Positions 1 to 5,613 of a DNA stretch of 8,476 nucleotides are shown in pieces (the first letter of the stretch is position 1; each line of letters begins with the position of its first letter). Both the position numbers and the translations under genes were made by a program. The stretch comes from DQTL01 sp964396505 (GTDB lineage: Bacteria > Bacteroidota > Bacteroidia > Flavobacteriales > Flavobacteriaceae): NCBI GenBank assembly GCA_964396505.1, contig CAYNFJ010000092.1, positions 1-8,476 on the forward strand, read 5' to 3'. Under the pieces are notes generated by a model that was not told the DNA's origin, did no database searches, and saw only the letters and a program-made list of their open reading frames with translations.

Positions 1-646
1 TTTCATCGTTCAATTTTACAGCATATATATGTCCTATATTTCTTTGATTTATTTCAGAAATAATTTTATTAATAATTCTCTTCTGATAGCTGTTAAGTTG
101 ATGTTTTGAACTTTTCATTTGTTGAAAAAAGAAATCATTATCTACTATATCTTTACTAATTATCAAATTGGCTTTGTTAGATTTTTTAATATTTCTTTTC
201 AAATTTTTTGAATAATTCGAATAAATAATATCATATGGTTTATTTAGTTCTAATTCATAATTGATTCTTCTGATAAAAAAAATATTTGCTTGTAAAAACT
301 GAGAATTTATAGTGTTAAAATGATATTGTTTAGCTTTCAATGACAAAAATATAGTGTAAAATGAATTATACTCTTCTGCATTAAGCTTGGTTTGCATAAA
401 AATTCCTAATTGTTGACAGAATTCAGGTTGTACAATCTTTTTAACAAAAAAAAACTTTTTTATTCTTAAATATGGAATTGGCATAACAGCTTTATAATCA
501 TCCATCACCAAAATACTCCAATCATCTGCCACAATATTCAAATACCAAGAATAAGCATATATATGCGTATTAATCGCTTTAGCGATACATTTATCATATT
601 TATTAAGATCAATTTTATTATGTTTTAAGAACCTTATGACAGCCAC
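1..646 (-). CDS. FemAB/GNAT-like acyltransferase family protein, second tandem copy (partial, C-terminus off window)
   Basis: Reading the minus strand from GTG 646-644 gives 215 open codons that run off the left edge. The product aligns along its visible length with the protein of the preceding gene: both share IR(Y/F)(I/L)K, then KYDxCI near residue 15-20, then IYAYxWYLxIVADxW, VMPxP and LGIF, and later a basic Y...K.LKRNIKKS stretch typical of FemAB/BioF2-like GNAT-fold enzymes. About 95 C-terminal residues should lie outside the window. The GTG is only 2 bp past the stop of the preceding gene. The frame has a stop at 661-659 and no ATG between it and the GTG, so GTG is the only usual start that keeps the conserved N-terminus. 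By family these proteins transfer acyl or aminoacyl groups; the substrate here is unknown, and an envelope component is a guess from neighbours. The gene is very AT-rich (about 20-35% GC per 60-base line) and contains a 9-base homopolymer. Confidence 0.85.
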   Translation of the reverse strand, partial: MAVIRFLKHNKIDLNKYDKCIAKAINTHIYAYSWYLNIVADDWSILVMDDYKAVMPIPYLRIKKFFFVKKIVQPEFCQQLGIFMQTKLNAEEYNSFYTIFLSLKAKQYHFNTINSQFLQANIFFIRRINYELELNKPYDIIYSNYSKNLKRNIKKSNKANLIISKDIVDNDFFFQQMKSSKHQLNSYQKRIINKIISEINQRNIGHIYAVKLNDE

Positions 647-648
647 TA

Positions 649-1584
649 TTATGAATATTTATGAAAAAAATTATATAAAAAATGGTGTTTTACGAAATGA
701 ATTCTTTCAAAATCTGTAGCACCAAAGCTCCTAAAAAATTTAGATATAGAAGGAACGGATGAACCTGCAAAATCAAATATCGATTTATGATTTGAATATT
801 TTTTTATAATACAATCATACAAAAAAGTTGTAGCTCCTATTTTATTAAAATCTACATCGGTCGCCGTAACTAAACCTATAATTTCATCAGTATTGATAAT
901 TATAAAACTACTTGCTATTATATTTTTATGTTTATCATAAACCGAAACAACCATTCCTCTTTTTCTTTTTTGAAACTCATTTAATAATCTCTCTAAATTA
1001 ATGTAATCTTTTTTCTTATAAAATTCCAATCGTATAGCAACGTTTTTTTTATGCAATAGTATTAAATTTTTCGAATCATCATTCCACTTAATTTGCAAAT
1101 TATTCCTTTTACCCTTACTTAAATCAGATTTTCTACCCTTTCTATAATCTTTTTTAACATCACTATAATTTTTCGAAATATCTAATTTTTGTGATACTCT
1201 GATCGGATATTTAGTAGTCTTTATTAGTAATTTGGTTTCCAAAAGTATATCTATTTGTGAAAATTTACTTTTTATTATCTCAATAAAATTTTCAAATAGT
1301 TCCTCATAATAATCATTAATGGGATTACCATTAAAAAAAATTCCTAATTCTGCAATCCAAGCAGGAATATAAACATAGGGTATCCCATATTTTCTGCGCC
1401 AAGGCAGGGGCATCACCACTTGATAGTCACCCAGTACTAAAGCATCCCAGTGATCAGCAACTATATCTAGATACCAAGCGTATGCATATATACGGGAATT
1501 AACGGCATTTTTAATACAACTATCGTATTTGGAAACTTCCAAATCAGCACGTTTTATATAGCGTATTTTTTCTTTGGAACTCAT
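649..1584 (-). CDS. FemAB/GNAT-like acyltransferase family protein, first tandem copy
   Basis: A complete 311-residue protein with no signal peptide or membrane segment, so probably cytosolic. Residues 32-62 carry the conserved core IYAYAWYLDIVADHW followed by VMPLPWRRK; 140-166 form a basic stretch (DYRKGRKSDLSKGKR) resembling the Y..K..R.I.KA element of FemAB/BioF2-like acyltransferases; and 271-289 hold DFAGSSVPSISKFFRSFGA, close to the C-terminal DFEGS.ipg...F..sFGA signature of that superfamily. This makes the double-GNAT-fold assignment fairly safe, but substrate and donor are not visible. ATG 1584 lies 10 bp past the stop of the deacetylase-like gene, and the next paralog starts 2 bp after this stop, so co-transcription is likely. 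Composition is split: codons 1 to about 71 have roughly 30-48% GC, the rest about 15-32%. That could mean recombination or simple relaxation of a less constrained part. Family membership is likely; involvement in glycan or cell-wall modification is inferred. Confidence 0.85.
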   Translation of the reverse strand: MSSKEKIRYIKRADLEVSKYDSCIKNAVNSRIYAYAWYLDIVADHWDALVLGDYQVVMPLPWRRKYGIPYVYIPAWIAELGIFFNGNPINDYYEELFENFIEIIKSKFSQIDILLETKLLIKTTKYPIRVSQKLDISKNYSDVKKDYRKGRKSDLSKGKRNNLQIKWNDDSKNLILLHKKNVAIRLEFYKKKDYINLERLLNEFQKRKRGMVVSVYDKHKNIIASSFIIINTDEIIGLVTATDVDFNKIGATTFLYDCIIKKYSNHKSIFDFAGSSVPSISKFFRSFGATDFERIHFVKHHFLYNFFHKYS

Positions 1585-1594
1585 TTTTGGATTG

Positions 1595-2887
1595 CTATTT
1601 TAATATCTTTTCATACAATTCCATCCAATCTTGAGAGGATTTCATATCACTTAAGGTATCACTATGAAAAATACTGATAAAGGTCCCTTGTACCTGTTGC
1701 ACCGCATATTGCAGTGATTTGATCTTTAAAAAAGCTTCTTTTGCAGTCAATTGCATTTTCTTTTGTAAAGTAGTATCCATCACGGCAAACGAATATATTT
1801 TTAAGGGAGTTTGTATTTCATAATCCAAATCGTAAAAATAAAAGGGTGTACAAGTGCTTGCTCTAAAACCACAATGAGTATAATAACCCATACTATACTC
1901 TTCTGTGATACCCAAATCTATCAAATTTTGAAAGGTTTTGGGCAATTCAAAACGATTGTAATGTTGCCGACTTTTTAGAATGGGTCTATTGACTATTTCT
2001 TCTAAACGTTTTTTCTCCTTGGCTAGTTTCTGATTGTTTTTCATCGTATAAAATGAGAATAACTGTCCAAAAGGCACGTAATCAATAATAGATTTAATCA
2101 ATAATCGATAAGCTGTATTGGAATAGGATATGTTTTTATCAAAAGTGGTATATTCGCTAAACAAAAAGAAAAACATTGTCTTCACACGGTACTGTTTTCC
2201 CAAACTAATTATCTTTTTATACAAATCAGAAGGGTCTTCTTTTATTCGCAAAAGCACCAAAACTCTTCTGGAAAAAGATTTAAAATTAAACCGAAACAAA
2301 TCACTAAAAAAACCACCTATATTCCTGATTAAGCCTTTGTGTTTGTAGGCAAATGCCTCATTGACATTAAAGCTGGAAATAAAATGATACGAACGTTTGT
2401 CAAAGGTGTAATCCGGATATTTTTCTTTTAATTTATCCAACAATTTAAAAGCCCAAATATCAATGAGCGGTTTCTCTAAAAAACCGTTTTGATATGCCAG
2501 ACTATTCTCGGCGGTAAATCGTTCCAATGTATCGGATACAAAGGGCTGATATTCTTCATAGCGCGTCATTAGATAAAAACTTGCCGCAAAAATATCATAC
2601 GGAATACTGGACAGTTCGCCGGTGGCAAAAAAACAGGGGGTTTCTTCCCATTGACCCATATTAATGCTAATGTCTCCTACACCTTGTTCAAAAAGAAGTG
2701 CGTGATTGCGAATAAAAAACTCGGTTCCCAAAGGAGATTTGGTATAGGTTATCTTAGGTCCGTTATGCGCTACAAATTCTTCTATAGTCGTGGTAAAAGA
2801 AATGGGTATTTGCAGAATACGGACAAATATATGTTTAAATATATAGGTGAGTCTGGGTGTGATTTTATGTGTATATACTAATAACAA
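1595..2887 (-). CDS. polysaccharide deacetylase-fold family protein, probably catalytically atypical
   Basis: A 430-residue protein that I recognise as the flavobacterial 'polysaccharide deacetylase family' type beginning MLLVYTHKITPRLTYIFKHI. An N-terminal domain of about 160 residues (DIFAASFYLMTRYEEY at 98-113) precedes a NodB-like part. The C-terminal half has SRQHY (306-310), the LGITEEYSMGYYTHCGFRA block (325-343), TPFYFYDLDYE (347-357) and FHSDTLSD (407-414). Canonical NodB enzymes bind a metal with Asp-Asp in motif 1 and His...His in motif 2; here motif 1 reads SFNVNEAFAY (Asn174, Asn176) and the motif 2 region reads GQLFSFYTM (274-282) without His. Enzyme activity is therefore doubtful. 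I believe close flavobacterial relatives also depart from the canonical motifs. The start is TTG 2887-2885: the frame stops at 2908-2906 and has no ATG or GTG in between, and TTG stands where relatives have the initiator Met. It sits 45 bp after radC and 10 bp before the FemAB-like gene. Confidence 0.85.
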   Translation of the reverse strand: MLLVYTHKITPRLTYIFKHIFVRILQIPISFTTTIEEFVAHNGPKITYTKSPLGTEFFIRNHALLFEQGVGDISINMGQWEETPCFFATGELSSIPYDIFAASFYLMTRYEEYQPFVSDTLERFTAENSLAYQNGFLEKPLIDIWAFKLLDKLKEKYPDYTFDKRSYHFISSFNVNEAFAYKHKGLIRNIGGFFSDLFRFNFKSFSRRVLVLLRIKEDPSDLYKKIISLGKQYRVKTMFFFLFSEYTTFDKNISYSNTAYRLLIKSIIDYVPFGQLFSFYTMKNNQKLAKEKKRLEEIVNRPILKSRQHYNRFELPKTFQNLIDLGITEEYSMGYYTHCGFRASTCTPFYFYDLDYEIQTPLKIYSFAVMDTTLQKKMQLTAKEAFLKIKSLQYAVQQVQGTFISIFHSDTLSDMKSSQDWMELYEKILK

Positions 2888-2932
2888 AAGCCTGGTGTAA
2901 AAAAATTAAAACGACCTACTACAGAGCATCTG

Positions 2933-3628
2933 TTACAAACGCCCTTCATCGGCAAAGCTAAAATACGCTTTTTCTGTAATAATCAAGTGATCCAGTACTT
3001 GAATATCCATTAATTTTCCGGCATCTTTGATTTTTCGGGTTATTTCAATGTCCGATGGACTGGGTTGCAATTTTCCGGAAGGATGATTGTGACACAATAT
3101 GAGTGCGGTAGCCGATACTTCCAACGCTTTTTTGTAAATCAGGCGAATATCGACCAATGTGCCGGTTAATCCTCCTTTACTCAATTGAAATTTTTGCAGT
3201 ACTTTATTGGAATTATTCAAAAATACAATCCAAAATTCTTCGTGAGCTAAATCACCTATCAAAGGTTGCATCAACTTAAACACCGACTGACTATCTGCTA
3301 TTTTGGGAACTTCCATAGCTTCTTCTAACCGGCGCCTACGACCTATTTCCAATGCAGCGATAATACTAATAGCTTTTACCTCGCCGATTCCCTTGTATTG
3401 TTGTAAATCCGCAATACTCAATTTGGCTAATTGATTCAGGTTTTGGGCATTAGATTGTAATATTCTTCTAGCTAAACTCACGGCGGTTTCATTTTTGGAA
3501 CCGGAGCCTATCAATATGGCTATCAGTTCCGCATCGGATAATGCCGACCTACCTTTTAATAGCAGTTTTTCTCTGGGTCGGTCATCTTGCGACCATTGAT
3601 TGATAGGTAAAGAAGTACTATTTTTCAC
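2933..3628 (-). CDS. radC: RadC family JAMM/MPN-domain protein
   Basis: A 231-residue cytosolic protein of normal length for the RadC (UPF0758) family. The N-terminal part has the hallmark DDRPREKLL(L)KG and ALSDAELIAILIGSG (15-43), followed by a helix-hairpin-helix-like YKGIGEVKAISIIAALEIGRRR (78-99). The C-terminal JAMM domain has Glu130/131 in the first strand region and the zinc-binding H-x-H-P-S-G (His180, His182) with Asp193, so the metal site looks intact. Despite the name, the original link to recombinational repair has been questioned; the biochemical role of the family is unsettled. The start is GTG 3628-3626; a stop lies two codons upstream (3634-3632), so no ATG alternative exists, and the GTG sits at the usual family N-terminus. 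It heads a run of four minus-strand genes and has a well-formed promoter just upstream. Confidence 0.97.
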   Translation of the reverse strand: MKNSTSLPINQWSQDDRPREKLLLKGRSALSDAELIAILIGSGSKNETAVSLARRILQSNAQNLNQLAKLSIADLQQYKGIGEVKAISIIAALEIGRRRRLEEAMEVPKIADSQSVFKLMQPLIGDLAHEEFWIVFLNNSNKVLQKFQLSKGGLTGTLVDIRLIYKKALEVSATALILCHNHPSGKLQPSPSDIEITRKIKDAGKLMDIQVLDHLIITEKAYFSFADEGRL

Positions 3629-3654
3629 AGCTTAAATAAAAATATTATTTTATT

Positions 3655-3682
3655 CAAAGATAGTATTTTTCCCTTAAAACAA
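3655..3682 (-). promoter_or_regulatory. putative Bacteroidota promoter for radC and downstream genes
   Basis: On the minus strand, TTG (3682-3680) is followed after 17 bp by TATCTTTG (3662-3655), a full match to the TAnnTTTG -7 consensus. The radC GTG begins 26 bp after the -7 box, leaving room for a short leader. This is pattern matching only; the radC, deacetylase-like and FemAB-like genes probably share it, because the gaps between them are short and show no convincing terminator. Confidence 0.65.
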
Positions 3683-3728
3683 AAAAAATGTGGCTTTCAA
3701 AAATGAATTAAACTCGTATGATGTACCG

Positions 3729-3755
3729 TTGAATGCAATAAAAATAATATCTTTG
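3729..3755 (+). promoter_or_regulatory. putative Bacteroidota promoter for the APC permease
   Basis: TTG (3729-3731) is followed after 16 bp by TATCTTTG (3748-3755), a full match to TAnnTTTG. The permease ATG lies 28 bp after the box. The spacer is slightly shorter than usual, so the -33 element is less certain than the -7 element. Confidence 0.6.
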
Positions 3756-3783
3756 TTTGATTTTTTATTAATTTTTTAGAGAA

Positions 3784-5535
3784 ATGGAGAAAATTCACAA
3801 GAAATTAGGAGAACTCGCCTCAACGGCCATTTGTGGAAATGATATTAGTTCATCGGTATTATATGTATCGGCTTTATCTATATTTTATGCCGGACAATAC
3901 GCTTGGATAACCTTGCTGATCGTGGCTTTTGTCCTCTTTTTATTTCGTCGTATTTATGGTGAAGTAGTAGGTGCTTTACCACTAAACGGTGGGGCATATA
4001 ATGCCCTGTTAAATACCACCAGCAAATTAATGGCATCGGTTGCCGCTACCCTGACTATCCTGTCTTATATGGCAACTGCGGTAATATCGGGTAATGAAGC
4101 GATGCACTATTTACATCATCTGGTACCCAGTCTTCCGGTCGTAGTAGCAACCATTGTATTATTGGGTATTTTTGCCACATTGGTGATTGGGGGTATCTCA
4201 GAATCTGCAAAAGTAGCTATCGGTATTTTTATCTTTCACTTGAGCTCTTTAGTAATCTTAACCGGATTTATAGCCTATTATTTTCTCACACACGGCTTTG
4301 GACAATTTTTGGAAAATTGGCATTTACCGATGAAAGGAAGTATCGGAATGGCTATCTTCTTTGGTTTTGCCGCATCGATGTTGGGTGTATCCGGATTTGA
4401 GAGTTCTGCTAACTTCGTAGAAGAACAGGAACGGGGTGTTTTTCCAAAAACTTTAAGAAATATGTGGGTTATCGTGAGTATTATCAATCCATTGATGGCA
4501 TTCTTTGCATTGAGTTTGTTTAATGTTGACACCTTACAAAGCGATGCGTATCAAAATACGCTATTGATAGAAATGGGTGAACATGTTGGGGGATATTGGA
4601 TCGGTGTTATGATAGCCGTAGATGCAGTACTGGTATTGAGTGGAGCGGTATTGACCAGTTATGTAGGTGTTTCAGGATTGTTGGAACGTATGGCATTGGA
4701 CCGTATATTACCGGCTTATTTTTTAAAGAAAAATAAAAAGGGAAGTTCGTATCGTATCATTTTGATGTTCTTTGCTTTAAGTGTATCCGTATTATTGATT
4801 ACCCGGGGAAATGTAAAACTTTTGGCCGGTGTATATACCATTTCATTCTTATCGGTTATGGCATTGTTTGGTATTGGTAATATCTTGCTCAAAGTAAAAC
4901 GCACCAAACTACCCCGACCTGAAAAAGCCTCGTGGATTGCCGTATTGATAGCCATTATTGCTGTGATTATTGCTTTGACCGGAAATATACTGATGAAACC
5001 AAAGTTAGATGAATTTGGGAACCCTCTGCCCAGTAATATAGCTGTATTTACACCTTATTTTTTAATCACCATTGGGTTTATTATGATTATGCTCAATCGT
5101 ATTGTGATTCTTCGTGCTATTCTTAAAATGGTGAAATACATCAATACATCCATTATCAAAACAATCAATGATATTGTCAAACAAGAATTTGTGTTTTTCA
5201 CCAAAGGGGACAATATTTCCAGTTTGAACCGTGTAATGCTGTATATTCGTGACAATGAACATACCAAAAAAATTAAAATTGTTCACGTCCATAAACCGGA
5301 AGATAACGATTCTCCTGTCCTAAAAAAACTTCGAGAAGATATTAAATTTTTAGATAGAGAATACCCCGATATAGATATTGAATTTGTAGAATTGAACGGA
5401 ACTTTTGGACCCAAACTGATTCAGGAATTATCTAAAAAATGGAATATTCCGGTCAACTTTATGTTTATCGGTTCGCTCAGTCATAAATTCCCGTATAGAA
5501 TTGAAGAATTGGGCGGGGTTCGATTGATTATTTGA
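3784..5535 (+). CDS. APC-superfamily permease with C-terminal soluble domain
   Basis: A 583-residue membrane protein. About 12 hydrophobic segments are visible, near residues 16-34, 38-55, 84-106, 118-138, 145-167, 187-205, 228-247, 270-293, 323-340, 345-368, 384-402 and 421-438, as expected for the amino acid-polyamine-organocation (APC) fold. Supporting sequence includes the glycine-containing first helix (AICGNDISSS, 15-24), YGEVVGALPLNGGAYNALLN (58-77) with the PLNGG loop, and GVSGFESSANFVEEQ (201-215) at the broken sixth helix, the usual substrate-binding region. Residues from about 445 to 583 are hydrophilic; the strands KIKIVHVH (496-503) and IDIEFVEL (530-537) with intervening helices suggest an alpha/beta cytosolic domain, perhaps USP-like. 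It probably takes up amino acids or related solutes at the inner membrane; the substrate cannot be read from sequence. ATG 3784 has a good promoter upstream. The gene converges with the ClC gene. Confidence 0.88.
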   Translation: MEKIHKKLGELASTAICGNDISSSVLYVSALSIFYAGQYAWITLLIVAFVLFLFRRIYGEVVGALPLNGGAYNALLNTTSKLMASVAATLTILSYMATAVISGNEAMHYLHHLVPSLPVVVATIVLLGIFATLVIGGISESAKVAIGIFIFHLSSLVILTGFIAYYFLTHGFGQFLENWHLPMKGSIGMAIFFGFAASMLGVSGFESSANFVEEQERGVFPKTLRNMWVIVSIINPLMAFFALSLFNVDTLQSDAYQNTLLIEMGEHVGGYWIGVMIAVDAVLVLSGAVLTSYVGVSGLLERMALDRILPAYFLKKNKKGSSYRIILMFFALSVSVLLITRGNVKLLAGVYTISFLSVMALFGIGNILLKVKRTKLPRPEKASWIAVLIAIIAVIIALTGNILMKPKLDEFGNPLPSNIAVFTPYFLITIGFIMIMLNRIVILRAILKMVKYINTSIIKTINDIVKQEFVFFTKGDNISSLNRVMLYIRDNEHTKKIKIVHVHKPEDNDSPVLKKLREDIKFLDREYPDIDIEFVELNGTFGPKLIQELSKKWNIPVNFMFIGSLSHKFPYRIEELGGVRLII

Positions 5536-5557
5536 TATATGCTATGTTGTGTTTTTC

Positions 5558-5585
5558 AAAATGAGCATTTTTTGCCTGCAAAAAA
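5558..5585. terminator. possible weak bidirectional terminator between convergent genes
   Basis: The 78-bp gap between convergent stops contains two AT-rich inverted repeats that cannot both form fully: AAAAT/ATTTT around GAGC (from 5558), and TTTTTTG/CAAAAAA around CCTG (5568-5585). Stems are short and mostly A-T, so termination here is plausible from position but weak by structure. Confidence 0.35.
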
Positions 5586-5613
5586 CATCTTGATTATTGA
5601 ATGATGATAGGTT

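Larger units (their letters stand above)
3629..3783. promoter_or_regulatory. divergent intergenic promoter region between radC and the APC permease
   Basis: This 155-bp AT-rich stretch separates two divergently transcribed genes and contains one Bacteroidota-type promoter facing each way. Both have the same -7 box, TATCTTTG. No clear operator palindrome or riboswitch is visible. Confidence 0.7.

Noticed and set aside
2921..2933. Small hairpin ACAGA-GCA-TCTGT at the radC stop, followed on the minus strand by a T-rich stretch, as a terminator.
   Set aside because: The stem has only 5 bp with a 3-base loop, and the T run begins several bases away; radC and the next gene look co-transcribed.
4278..4532. 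Minus-strand open frames opposite the permease (also at 4716-4955 and 5055-5292).
   Set aside because: They are shadows of a well-supported membrane protein gene, with no promoter or family signature.
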